Of a stretch of DNA of 19,005 nucleotides, positions 7,507 to 15,075 are shown in pieces. The stretch covers positions 1 to 19,005 of the forward strand of contig CAYTAP010000079.1 in the NCBI GenBank assembly GCA_964435775.1, written 5' to 3'. The DNA comes from CAYTAP01 sp964435775. GTDB taxonomy: Bacteria > Planctomycetota > Phycisphaerae > Tepidisphaerales > Tepidisphaeraceae. The first letter of the stretch is position 1. Every line of letters starts with the position of its first letter. A model generated the notes under the pieces. That model did no database searches, was not told the origin of the DNA, and worked only from the letters and a program-made list of their open reading frames with translations. Position numbers and translations under genes: made by a program.

Positions 7507-8529
7507 TCATTTAACCGCTCTCTCCGACCGCGACGGGGCGGTCGATCCATGCACTTCAAACCAGGTCCGCATCGCCTTCCGCGCGACCGCCGCCGGCGAA
7601 CCATCCGCTTGATTCAACAAGTCATGCAAAATCCGAAACGCCTCGCGTCCCAGCGCCGCCGTGTCCTGGCAGACGCTGGTCATGCCGGGGAAAACGCTGT
7701 GACGCAGCTCCGAATCATCAAATCCGACGATTGACAAGTCCTTTGGGATCTCGATCCCCATCTTCCGCGCCTCCCCCATGGCGCCAACGACCGTCATGGG
7801 ATCGGTCAGGAACAGCGCCGTCGGGCGCTGGGGCATTGAGCCGATCCGACGCATGAGTTGTCCGCCCCCTTCGCGGTTGGCCGGGACACGGAACATCAGT
7901 TTGCGGTCCAGCGGCAGGTCGTTGTCGCTCATCGCCTGTCGATAGCCCGCGAGTCGATCCGCGTGATCGGAGTCGTCAATGATGTTGACGCAAACGCCGA
8001 TCCGTCGATGCCCCAGGCCGATCAGATGTTCCACGGCCTCGCGGCTGGATTCGCGCGAATCGGAATAAATGAAGTTGACGCCGGGCGTCTCGAATCGATC
8101 CGCCACGACCACCGCCGGAAAACCCTCCGCCGCGATCTCCTCGCAGACGTGCCGCGTTCGCGCCGTCGTCCGCAGGATCGCGCCGCGAATCCCCTTGCGC
8201 AAAAACATCTGCGAATAATTTTCATGCGGCTGGCGCGCCCGGACGGCGTTGAGGATCATCAGGTCAAAACCGTATTCCTCCATCCGGTCGCTCATGCCAA
8301 ACATGAGCGAAGCATCGAATGGGGAACCGAGCGACGATTCGCCGGTGTAGGCGAAGGCGATGTTGGTTGTGGAGCGGCGTCCGACGGTCGGGACATAGCC
8401 GGAGCGATTCATCGCGGCCAGCACCCGCTCGCGGACATCCGCGGCGACGCGGGGATGGTTGTTGATCGCCCGCGAAACCGTCGCGGGAGAGACACCAACC
8501 TGCCGGGCTATTTCTCGAACGGAACTCAT
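7507..8529 (-). CDS. LacI-family transcriptional regulator
   Basis: A 340-residue cytoplasmic DNA-binding repressor. The start at 8529 gives MSSVREIARQVGVSPATVSR, the classic LacI helix-turn-helix at the extreme N-terminus; longer upstream frames run into the promoter and are rejected. The hinge region follows (RERVLAAMNRSGYVP). The type I periplasmic-binding-protein fold then spans about residues 55-330, with family features such as AVEHLIGLGHRRIGV, TALFLTDPMTVVGAMGEARKMG, LSIVGFDDSELRH and TSVCQDTAALGREAFRIL. Relatives bind sugars or nucleosides and repress nearby catabolic genes; the effector here is unknown. It heads a same-strand series ending in a secreted glycosidase. A perfect palindrome lies 31 bp before its start, beside a candidate promoter, which suggests autorepression. 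Confidence 0.95.
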   Translation of the reverse strand: MSSVREIARQVGVSPATVSRAINNHPRVAADVRERVLAAMNRSGYVPTVGRRSTTNIAFAYTGESSLGSPFDASLMFGMSDRMEEYGFDLMILNAVRARQPHENYSQMFLRKGIRGAILRTTARTRHVCEEIAAEGFPAVVVADRFETPGVNFIYSDSRESSREAVEHLIGLGHRRIGVCVNIIDDSDHADRLAGYRQAMSDNDLPLDRKLMFRVPANREGGGQLMRRIGSMPQRPTALFLTDPMTVVGAMGEARKMGIEIPKDLSIVGFDDSELRHSVFPGMTSVCQDTAALGREAFRILHDLLNQADGSPAAVARKAMRTWFEVHGSTAPSRSERAVK

Positions 8530-8559
8530 ATGTGCGACCCAACGCCAACGGAAGTGTAA

Positions 8560-8574
8560 CTGTTTCAGAAACAG
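8560..8574. promoter_or_regulatory. Candidate LacI-type operator palindrome
   Basis: CTGTTTC-A-GAAACAG is a perfect palindrome with 7-bp arms. It is located 31 bp upstream of the regulator's ATG and touches the candidate -10 element at 8573-8578. Position and symmetry fit an autoregulatory operator. The odd-length centre differs from the common central-CG LacI consensus. Confidence 0.55.
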
Positions 8575-8600
8575 ATTACTAAAATTTTCATGGCTGTCAA
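8573..8600 (-). promoter_or_regulatory. Candidate promoter of the LacI-family gene
   Basis: On the minus strand a perfect -35 TTGACA (8600-8595) is followed after 16 bp by TAATCT (8578-8573), a poor -10 match. The start of transcription would fall inside the palindrome at 8560-8574. The local region is AT-rich compared with its surroundings. Confidence 0.45.
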
Positions 8601-8658
8601 GATAAATTTTGCTATGCCTGGAAGTGTAGTATTGACAAAATGTTACGACATGAATAGA

Positions 8659-8710
8659 TGGAGGGCGTCGCTCCCGCGATGCTGCGGCGTTGCGGGAGCA
8701 ACGCCATCCA
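8659..8710. repeat. REP-like inverted repeat with 19-bp arms
   Basis: Arms 8659-8677 and 8692-8710 pair with two mismatches around a 14-base loop. The core is GGCGTnGCTCCCGC. The element lies between the divergent regulator and carbonic anhydrase genes. The sequence style matches dispersed intergenic hairpins, not a protein-binding site. Confidence 0.7.
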
Positions 8711-8743
8711 ATTGTCGCCGGTGCCGCGTCGGAGGCCACAAAC

Positions 8744-8763
8744 ATTGACCACACCCGGTCAAT
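8744..8763. promoter_or_regulatory. Perfect small palindrome upstream of carbonic anhydrase
   Basis: ATTGACC and GGTCAAT form perfect 7-bp arms around ACACCC. The palindrome sits 50 bp before the carbonic anhydrase ATG and could be an operator. The left arm also contains TTGACC, a -35-like sequence, but no -10 is correctly spaced. Confidence 0.35.
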
Positions 8764-8813
8764 CGCACCTCAATGGATCGCCGAGTTTCCCCCATCGCGA
8801 TACACTCCTGCCC

Positions 8814-9323
8814 ATGCCTCTGTTCCATCAAACCTCCGGCGGATTTTTCAAAGCACACAACGCCACGATCACCGGGGATGTCACCATCGGCGAATTATGC
8901 AGTTTCTGGTTCAGCGCCGTCGTCCGCGGCGATGTGGCGCCCGTCACCATCGGGCGACGGGTCAACGTGCAGGATTCGTGCGTCATCCACTGCGACAGCG
9001 GCGAACCCAACACGATCGGGGATGATGTCACCATCGGGCACGGCGCGATCGTCCATGGCGAGCATGTCGGGCGAGGTTCGCTGATCGGCATGGGCGCGAC
9101 GCTGCTGGGACGTTCGGTCATCGGCGAGCAATGCCTCGTCGCCGCCGGCGCGGTGGTCGCGCCGGGGATGCAGGTTCCCGACCGCATGGTCGTCATGGGC
9201 GTGCCGGGCAAGGTGGTTCGCCCGGTTAAGGATGAGGAGCTCAAATACATGGCGTGGCTGACGACGCACTACATCGAAGTGGCCGAGAAATACATTCGTG
9301 GAGAGATCAAGAGCATTGATTGA
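8814..9323 (+). CDS. Gamma-class carbonic anhydrase family protein
   Basis: A 169-residue left-handed beta-helix protein built from hexapeptide repeats (TITGDVTIG, VTIGRRV, NTIGDDVTIGHG, SLIGMGATLLG). All residues needed for the gamma-carbonic anhydrase site are present: R38 and D40 in VVRGDVAP, Q53-D54 in NVQDSCVIH, and the zinc ligands H59, H76 and H81. Members are trimers that hydrate CO2, although many bacterial homologues (YrdA/PaaY type) show weak or undefined activity and lack the acidic loop of Cam. The C-terminal helix EELKYMAWLTTHYIEVAEKYI is typical. The ATG at 8814 gives a normal family length; the frame extends upstream only into repeat DNA. No Shine-Dalgarno is seen; TACACT at 8801-8806 close to the ATG raises the possibility of a leaderless message. 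Confidence 0.93.
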   Translation: MPLFHQTSGGFFKAHNATITGDVTIGELCSFWFSAVVRGDVAPVTIGRRVNVQDSCVIHCDSGEPNTIGDDVTIGHGAIVHGEHVGRGSLIGMGATLLGRSVIGEQCLVAAGAVVAPGMQVPDRMVVMGVPGKVVRPVKDEELKYMAWLTTHYIEVAEKYIRGEIKSID

Positions 9324-9356
9324 AGCGGCACGGATGGTTGCACGGGCACAACGTGG

Positions 9357-9375
9357 CATGGGCGGCTCGCCCATG
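9357..9375. repeat. Short hairpin repeat CATGGGCG-gct-CGCCCATG
   Basis: Perfect 8-bp arms surround a 3-base loop, 33 bp after the carbonic anhydrase stop. It could act as a transcript-end hairpin, but no T-tract follows. The GGGC-nnn-GCCC core recurs at 13403-13419. Confidence 0.55.
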
Positions 9376-9497
9376 TGTCCCTGTATCCGGGAACCAAGCC
9401 GCTCCTACGGAGGATCGACTGATTGTGCATCCAGCACAGGTCCGCCGGTACGCCGACCTATGGCGCCCAAGCACGCACTTCAAACCTAATTCCAAAT

Positions 9498-9565
9498 GAA
9501 ACACGAATGAACAGGGATGAAGCAGAAGTCGAAAATCCGTGTTCATCGGTGTTCATTCGTGGTTC
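9498..9565. repeat. Inverted repeat of the GTTCATTCGTG family, 10-bp phased
   Basis: The 23-bp arms 9498-9520 and 9543-9565 pair with three mismatches around a 22-base spacer. The right side reads in 10-bp steps: GTGTTCATCG, GTGTTCATTC, GTGGTTCATT. Similar GTTCATTCGTG repeats occur between genes in many planctomycete and related genomes (general recollection, not searched). Confidence 0.75.
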
Positions 9566-9630
9566 ATTTTCTTTGATATCCCGCGCGGCGGCGGGTTGTG
9601 TTCCCGCGGTGCAATGGAGACGATGCACCC

Positions 9631-10422
9631 ATGATTGCCGACACGACATTCGATACCCACGAACCGATGTCCCCGCGCGACCAGGCGCAGGATCTGATGT
9701 GGACCGCGATGGACCTGGGGCCGTCCGAGGACAAACAGGTGGAGGAACTCTGCCGACAGGCGCTGAGCATTTATCCGGATTGCGTGGATGCCATGATCAT
9801 GCTGGCCGAAATGGAATCCACCTTCGTGAAGGATTATGTCGATGCCATGCGGAAGGCCGTCGCGGCCGGGCGTCGCGACGTGGGACCCAAAGGCTTCAAG
9901 GAATTGCACGGACACTTCTGGGGCGTCCTTGAGACCCGCCCGTTCATGCGGGCCATGGCGGGCTTGGCTGAGGGGCTGACGGAGTGGGGCACGCCCGCCG
10001 GCATTGACGAGGCCATCGGCATTTACGAAGAGATGCTCGATCTGAATCCCAATGACAATCAGGGCGTCCGCACGCAGCTGGTGGGTTGCTACCTTTCCAG
10101 CAAGCGCTATGGATTGGCCGAGGCGCTGTTGGAGCGATACGACGGGGATTGCTCGCTCGAGTTTTTATGGGCGGAGGTGCTCCTCGCGTTTCTAGAGGGC
10201 GATGAGGAGGAGAGCCTGATCCGCTTTCACATGGCGCGGAAGGTCAATCCATATGTCGAACTCTATTTGAGCAGCAAAAAGCGCCGCCCGCGCGTGCGGG
10301 AACCATACACCGAGGCGGGCTCCGATGCCGAGGCCGTCTATTGCGCCGATGCGATATACGATGCATGGAATAAGCACCCCAAAGCCAAACGCTGGCTTAA
10401 AGCGCTCGTCAGCGACGCGTAA
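9631..10422 (+). CDS. ST7-like tetratricopeptide repeat protein
   Basis: A 263-residue soluble protein, all helical by pattern, without signal peptide or membrane segment. Helix-turn-helix TPR units are visible: VEELCRQALSIYPDCVDAMI, IDEAIGIYEEMLDLNPNDNQ, and YGLAEALLERYDGD. The segment HGHFWGVLETRPFMRAMAG followed by LNPNDNQGVRTQLVGCYL is characteristic of a TPR family related to the ST7 domain; this is from memory of the family. The C-terminal AEAVYCADAIYDAWNKHPKAKRWL is also typical. Such proteins are presumed protein-interaction scaffolds; no enzymatic motif is present. The ATG at 9631 is preferred over a GTG at 9598 that lies in repeat-like DNA, but the ribosome binding site (GGAG, 12 bases away) is weak and the ATG at 9667 is also possible. 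Confidence 0.82.
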   Translation: MIADTTFDTHEPMSPRDQAQDLMWTAMDLGPSEDKQVEELCRQALSIYPDCVDAMIMLAEMESTFVKDYVDAMRKAVAAGRRDVGPKGFKELHGHFWGVLETRPFMRAMAGLAEGLTEWGTPAGIDEAIGIYEEMLDLNPNDNQGVRTQLVGCYLSSKRYGLAEALLERYDGDCSLEFLWAEVLLAFLEGDEEESLIRFHMARKVNPYVELYLSSKKRRPRVREPYTEAGSDAEAVYCADAIYDAWNKHPKAKRWLKALVSDA

Positions 10423-10465
10423 CACATGCGGCCGCAACGGCTGGACGGCTGCATTTTCCATTTTG

Positions 10466-10506
10466 CCCCCTCCCTGCCCTCCCCCGGCGTACCGGGGGAG
10501 GGAAAA
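10466..10506. repeat. REP-like hairpin, copy 1 of a 41-bp dispersed element
   Basis: CCCTCCCCCGG (10477-10487) and CCGGGGGAGGG (10492-10502) are perfect 11-bp arms around CGTA. The full 41-bp stretch recurs at 16150-16190 with one difference. It lies between the TPR gene and gyrB and could also terminate TPR transcription. Confidence 0.8.
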
Positions 10507-10715
10507 ACATGCGACGTCACTTCAAAAGTGTCGGCCTGTGCGCGCCCTTTCAAAACGATCAATTCCGCCCCCCCGACGTAGTATTTATCTGTGATTTGGC
10601 GATAATGGACCGGTTCGATTTCGGTCGGCGCCGGTGGAGCGAATCGGCCGAACGCGGTGGGGCGTTTGCCGGGGGGATTGAGCGCCATAGACAACATGCC
10701 CAGGAGCTATTTTCG

Positions 10716-13307
10716 ATGAGCGATGACAACAAGACCAGTGAAGACAACAAGGTGAGCGACGATCAGGAAAAAGTCGGCGCGGCGTTTGACAGCGCGGCGT
10801 GGAATGACGCCAACAAGCCATCCAGGACCGACCCCGCCTACACCGAATACAACGAGAGCATGATCAAGGTGCTCGAGGGCGTCGAGCACGTCCGCAAGCG
10901 CCCCGGGATGTACATCGGCGACACGACCCCGCGCGGGCTGCATCATCTCATCTGGGAAATCGTGGACAACTCCATCGACGAGGCGATGGCCGGGTTCGCA
11001 AACCATATCCTGATCAAGATCAACGCGGATGGGTCCTGTTCGGTCATCGACGATGGCCGCGGCATTCCCGTGGGCATTCATCCCAAGGAAGGGATCCCGA
11101 CCGTGGAGGTCGTCTTCGCCAAGCTCGGCGCGGGCGGCAAGTTCGATCACAGCGAAGGCGCCGCCTATCGAACGACCGGCGGGCTGCATGGCGTGGGCGG
11201 ATCGGTGGTCAACGCGCTGTCGGAATGGATGGAGGTTGAGGTCAGCCGGCAGGGGTCGGTCCATCACATCGAGTTTGAGCGAGGGAAAAAGTCGAATGAT
11301 CTCAAGATCATTGGCAAGACCAACAAGACCGGCACGAAGGTGACTTTCAAGCCCGACATCGAGATTTTCCCCGACATCGAGTTCAAGTATGAGGTTGTGC
11401 AGAAGCGGGCGCGCGAACTGGCGTATCTCAATGAAGGGGTTCAGATCACGATCGAGGATGAGCGCACCGGCCGGCGCGATGAGTTCAAATACGATCAGGG
11501 ACTCGTTGAATACGTCAAGTATCTCAACGACGGCAAGAACACCGTGCATCCGATCTGCTATTTCAAGAAGGAGGACACCGCCGCCAAGCTGATGCTCGAA
11601 GTGGCGATGCAGTACAACGACGGCTACAACGACACGATTGAATCCTTCGCCAACAACATCAACACCCACGAGGGGGGCACGCACCTGAGCGGTTTCAAGA
11701 CCGCCCTCACCGGCACGATCAACCGCTATGCCGAACACGCCGGATGGATCAAGGATTCCCGGCCGACCGGCGACGATGTGCGCGAGGGATTGATCGCGGT
11801 CATCAGCGTGAAAATGGCCGAGCCGCAGTTCGAAGGGCAGACCAAAACCAAGCTGGGCAATTCCGAGGTCGAGGGATTCGTCACCTCCACCTTCGGCGAG
11901 CAGCTCAGCCAGTATTTCGAGGAGAACCCCAAGTACGCCAAATCGATTTTTGAAAAGGGATTGATGGCGGCCGAGGCGCGGGAGGCGGCGCGGAAGGCGC
12001 GCGAATTGACGCGCCGCAAGAACAGCCTCGAAGGCAACAGCCTTCCCGGCAAGCTGGCCGATTGCCGCTCCAAGAGCAATGAGGAGACCGAGCTGTTTCT
12101 CGTCGAAGGGGATTCGGCCGGTGGATCGGCCAAGCAGGGGCGCGATTCCAACGTCCAGGCGATCCTCGCCCTCAAGGGTAAAATCCTGAACGTTGAAAAG
12201 GCGAATCTCGTCAAGATGCTCGGCCACGAGGAAATCCGCACGATCATCAGCGCTCTGGGCTGCGGCATCCGCGACGACTTTGATCTTGAAAAACGCCGCT
12301 ACGGCAAGATCGTCATCATGACCGACGCCGATGTCGATGGTTCGCACATCCGCACGCTGCTGCTCACATTTTTCTTCCGTCACATGCCGGAGTTGATCAA
12401 GGCCGGGCGGATTTATGTCGCCCAGCCGCCGCTGTATCAGGTGACGCGAAAGAAAAAAGCGGAGTATGTGCTCAACGAGCGCGCGATGCGGCAGATCTAC
12501 ACCGATCTCGGGCTTGACGGCAGCACGCTGGTCATCCGCGACACCGAAAGCGGCGTGGAAACGCGCCGACTCGACGGCGAGGAGCTCCGCCGCGTGATCG
12601 AGCTGCTCGGCCGACTCGAGGAGCTTGTGACCGTCGTCCGCCGGCGCGGGATCGACTTCGCCGATTTTCTCGCCCGCCGCGACTCGGCCGGTCGGTTGCC
12701 GCTCCATCGCATCGTCGTCGAAGGGGAGGAGCATTTCTTCCACACCGCCGACGAGCGCGACGCCTATTTGCGCGAGCAAAAGCTCTGGGTTGATGAGCCG
12801 GATACCAACACCCTCGACGCCGAGGCCGAGGCGATCCGCAAGGCCCGCGAGGAGGACTTCAAACGCCTCCAAAAAAGCAACGAGCTGCATGAGGTCAAGG
12901 ACCTCGAGAAAATCTTCGCCTCCCTCGAACAGTACGGCCTGTCGATCGACGACTATTTCCTCACCCAGGAGGAATCCGTCAGCGGGGAAAAACTGATGAC
13001 CAAATACGCGATTCTGCATGATGACAAACCAATCAGCATCGCCGGCGTCGCGCAAATCCTTCCCCAGGTCCACGCCCTGGCCAAGCAGGGGATTGAGATC
13101 AAACGCTTCAAGGGCCTTGGCGAAATGAACAGCGAGGAGCTGTGGGAAACCACCCTCGACCCCGCCAAGCGGATCCTCCTTCGCGTCACGCTGGAGGAAG
13201 CCGGCGAGGCCGAGCGCATGTTCAGCGTCCTCATGGGCGAGGACGTCGAACGCCGCCGCCAGTTCATCGAGGAACACGCGCTGGAGGTGAAGAATCTGGA
13301 TGTGTGA
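10716..13307 (+). CDS. gyrB: DNA gyrase subunit B with long TOPRIM insert
   Basis: An 863-residue ATPase subunit of gyrase, which introduces negative supercoils together with GyrA. The start at 10716 follows AGGAG (10702-10706) at nine bases; a longer frame runs into repeat DNA. After an acidic extension of about 40 residues come the GHKL motifs EIVDNSIDEA (E81, N85), IDDGRGIP (D112) and GGLHGVGGS (155-163), then QTKTKLGN of the transducer domain. The TOPRIM motifs are LVEGDSAGG (about 463), LKGKILNVEKA and MTDADVDGSH (about 537). A charged insert of about 210 residues separates the metal-binding DADVD from KGLGEMN (about 797), comparable in place to the E. coli GyrB insert. It contains a helical segment AEAEAIRKAREEDFKRLQ. 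No dnaA, dnaN or recF is nearby. GATAAT at 10601-10606 may be a -10, but no matching -35 was found. Confidence 0.97.
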   Translation: MSDDNKTSEDNKVSDDQEKVGAAFDSAAWNDANKPSRTDPAYTEYNESMIKVLEGVEHVRKRPGMYIGDTTPRGLHHLIWEIVDNSIDEAMAGFANHILIKINADGSCSVIDDGRGIPVGIHPKEGIPTVEVVFAKLGAGGKFDHSEGAAYRTTGGLHGVGGSVVNALSEWMEVEVSRQGSVHHIEFERGKKSNDLKIIGKTNKTGTKVTFKPDIEIFPDIEFKYEVVQKRARELAYLNEGVQITIEDERTGRRDEFKYDQGLVEYVKYLNDGKNTVHPICYFKKEDTAAKLMLEVAMQYNDGYNDTIESFANNINTHEGGTHLSGFKTALTGTINRYAEHAGWIKDSRPTGDDVREGLIAVISVKMAEPQFEGQTKTKLGNSEVEGFVTSTFGEQLSQYFEENPKYAKSIFEKGLMAAEAREAARKARELTRRKNSLEGNSLPGKLADCRSKSNEETELFLVEGDSAGGSAKQGRDSNVQAILALKGKILNVEKANLVKMLGHEEIRTIISALGCGIRDDFDLEKRRYGKIVIMTDADVDGSHIRTLLLTFFFRHMPELIKAGRIYVAQPPLYQVTRKKKAEYVLNERAMRQIYTDLGLDGSTLVIRDTESGVETRRLDGEELRRVIELLGRLEELVTVVRRRGIDFADFLARRDSAGRLPLHRIVVEGEEHFFHTADERDAYLREQKLWVDEPDTNTLDAEAEAIRKAREEDFKRLQKSNELHEVKDLEKIFASLEQYGLSIDDYFLTQEESVSGEKLMTKYAILHDDKPISIAGVAQILPQVHALAKQGIEIKRFKGLGEMNSEELWETTLDPAKRILLRVTLEEAGEAERMFSVLMGEDVERRRQFIEEHALEVKNLDV

Positions 13308-13317
13308 TGGAAAAAAC

Positions 13318-13345
13318 GGGCAGTGGGCGGTCGGCAGTAGGCAGT
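13318..13345. repeat. GGCAGT-type heptamer array, four units
   Basis: Units GGGCAGT, GGGCGGT, CGGCAGT and AGGCAGT follow each other in strict 7-bp phase, starting 11 bp after the gyrB stop. It is the same family as the arrays at 3742-3800 and 16541-16697. Confidence 0.65.
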
Positions 13346-13583
13346 GGCGGAAGAACGAGAAATCGTCACGAGCCGGAAGCGTCAGCGACGTACAGATCGT
13401 AGGGTGGGCATCGCCCGCCAATGTCCGGGCTGCCTCGATTCATCCGGGATGCGGATTCACCGCAGAGGCGCGGAGATCGCGGGGTGGGCAGTCGGCAATT
13501 TTTCTTTCATCCTTCCCCCTTCGCACGGCCCACTCCTCGGCGCTCTTTTTCATTTTCACTCATCACGCGCCACTCGTCGCGCC
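13346..13583. other. Repeat-mosaic intergenic region between gyrB and MFS gene
   Basis: No gene is seen. Short pieces of several dispersed families follow one another: GCCGGAAGCG at 13372, shared with 3656-3672 (15 of 17 bases); a GGTGGGC-atc-GCCCGCC hairpin at 13403-13419; and an ACCGCAGAGGCGCGGAG stretch near 13459. A pyrimidine-rich part follows towards the MFS stop. Confidence 0.55.
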
Positions 13584-14996
13584 TCAAACGTCCGTCACCG
13601 CCGCCGCGTCGCGGAGGCCCGTCGGCACGCCGGGGAGGATGCCTTTTTGCACATAGATCGGGCGGACGATTCTTCGCAGGGCGGGCAGCTTCATTGCAAA
13701 GCGGGCGGCGATGGCGAAGACGAGCGCGCCAGCGATGAAGAGGGTCAGGCTCGCGCCGTGGACGCCTCCTCCCAATCTTGCGGCCAGGGCGCCGGCCGCG
13801 AGATTGCCCCAGGGAATCATCCCGATGAACGACATCGTGAAAAAGCTCATCACGCGGCCGCGCTTGTCGTCGTCCACGAGCGTCTGGAGCAGCGTGTTGC
13901 ACGAGGCGAAGATCGTGATCATCCCCGCCCCGGCCAGCATGACGAACGGGACGGAAATCCAGAAGTGTCGGCTGAAGCTGAACGCGAGAATCGACAGGCC
14001 GAACGTCGCCGTGGCAATGGCGATGATCTTTCCCAGGCCGACGACCGTCCGCCGGCTGGCGAGGAAGATCGCGCCGAAAAAAGCGCCGACGCCCGAGGCG
14101 CCCATGAGAAATCCGAGGGTTTGCGCCCCGGCGTCATTCACGTTCAGCGCCAGGTGAAAGGGGAGCGAGACCGTGTGGCTGAGGGCGTCCCCGAAGATCG
14201 GCATCAGCACGGAAAACGCGGGCATGCCGGTCAGGCTGATCAGCGCCATCAGAATGAGCAGCGACCGGATCGGCACGGAATGGACGACGTAGTGAAGGCC
14301 TTCCTTGAGATCGTGCATGATGCTCGTCGCGATCTTTCGCGGCGGCGTTGGCTGGACGCGCATCGCCACAAACGCCGCGATGACGCCGATGTAGGTGAAG
14401 CCGTCGATCATGAAGCACCATTTTTCGCCGATGTAGGCGATGAGGATTCCCGCGGCGGCCGGGCCGATCAAACGGGCGGCGTGAACCATCGTCGAGTTCA
14501 GCGCGATCGCGTTGGCCAGGTCGTCGCGGCTTTCGACCATCTCGACGAGGAATGCCTGGCGACCGGGGACATCGAATGCGTTGATAAGCCCCTGGACAAT
14601 GCTCAGCGCGATGATTCCGCCGACGCTGAGCCACGGGCTGAAGCAAAGCGCCGCCAGCGCGAAACTCTGCAGCATGGCTGCGGTTTGTGTGATGATGAGC
14701 AGCCGTCGGCGGTTCCATCGATCCACCCAGACGCCGGCGAAGGGCGCGAGCAGGAACATCGGAATCTGCCCCGAGAAACCGACGACGCCGAGCATCAGCG
14801 CGCTCTTGCCGCTCAGGCGGTACACAAGCCAGATTGTGGCGACCTGCGTGAGGAATGTGCCGATGAGGGAGACGATCTGTCCGCCGAAGTAAAGGCGGTA
14901 ATTGCGATTGCGAAACGCGCGGAGCGTCATCTTCAGCCCATGCACCTCGACTTTCGGTGGTGTCGTGGCGGTGGGCGTTGGAGAAGCGGTCGGCAT
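13584..14996 (-). CDS. MFS exporter, EntS/MFS_3-like
   Basis: A 470-residue inner-membrane protein with about twelve predicted helices. A proline/threonine-rich cytoplasmic N-terminus (PTASPTPTATTPPKVEV) precedes LRAFRNRNYRLYFGGQIVS, typical of the enterobactin-exporter-like MFS_3 group. The MFS loop 2-3 motif is GVWVDRWNRRRLL, and DVPGRQAFLVEMV followed by DLANAIALNS is the group's signature after helix 4. Members export siderophores, drugs or other small molecules by proton antiport; the substrate here is unknown. The start at 14996 gives normal topology. The longer frame to 15287 overlaps the upstream gene and is rejected. The tail-anchored SAP-like gene ends 79 bp upstream on the same strand, so an operon is possible. 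Confidence 0.9.
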   Translation of the reverse strand: MPTASPTPTATTPPKVEVHGLKMTLRAFRNRNYRLYFGGQIVSLIGTFLTQVATIWLVYRLSGKSALMLGVVGFSGQIPMFLLAPFAGVWVDRWNRRRLLIITQTAAMLQSFALAALCFSPWLSVGGIIALSIVQGLINAFDVPGRQAFLVEMVESRDDLANAIALNSTMVHAARLIGPAAAGILIAYIGEKWCFMIDGFTYIGVIAAFVAMRVQPTPPRKIATSIMHDLKEGLHYVVHSVPIRSLLILMALISLTGMPAFSVLMPIFGDALSHTVSLPFHLALNVNDAGAQTLGFLMGASGVGAFFGAIFLASRRTVVGLGKIIAIATATFGLSILAFSFSRHFWISVPFVMLAGAGMITIFASCNTLLQTLVDDDKRGRVMSFFTMSFIGMIPWGNLAAGALAARLGGGVHGASLTLFIAGALVFAIAARFAMKLPALRRIVRPIYVQKGILPGVPTGLRDAAAVTDV

Positions 14997-15075
14997 CGGG
15001 GGGATTGTACGGAGTGATGGAGTGGAGGACGAATCGTCGCGCGGCCGCGCATTCGGATTGTGGTCGAATGCGAAG

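Larger units (their letters stand above)
9324..9630. other. 307-bp intergenic region made of repeat fragments
   Basis: No gene is seen here. The stretch holds the hairpin at 9357-9375, a fragment GCCGCTCCTACGGAGG near 9399-9414, and the long GTTCATTCGTG-type inverted repeat at 9498-9565. The remaining sequence shows no coding bias or recognisable RNA. Confidence 0.6.

Noticed and set aside
9331..9420. Possible intrinsic terminator and small RNA after the carbonic anhydrase gene
   Set aside because: The hairpin lacks a T-tract, and the sequence looks like dispersed repeat fragments. No RNA family was recognised.
10707..13421. 904-residue open frame antisense to gyrB
   Set aside because: It mirrors gyrB codon for codon, has low-complexity composition and no domain, and gyrB is unmistakable on the other strand. 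It is a GC-bias shadow.
13344..15017. 557-residue plus-strand frame opposite the MFS gene
   Set aside because: Highly polar, with Asp/Glu/Arg/His/Gln repeats, no domain, and it spans repeat DNA. The minus strand gives a clear 12-helix transporter.
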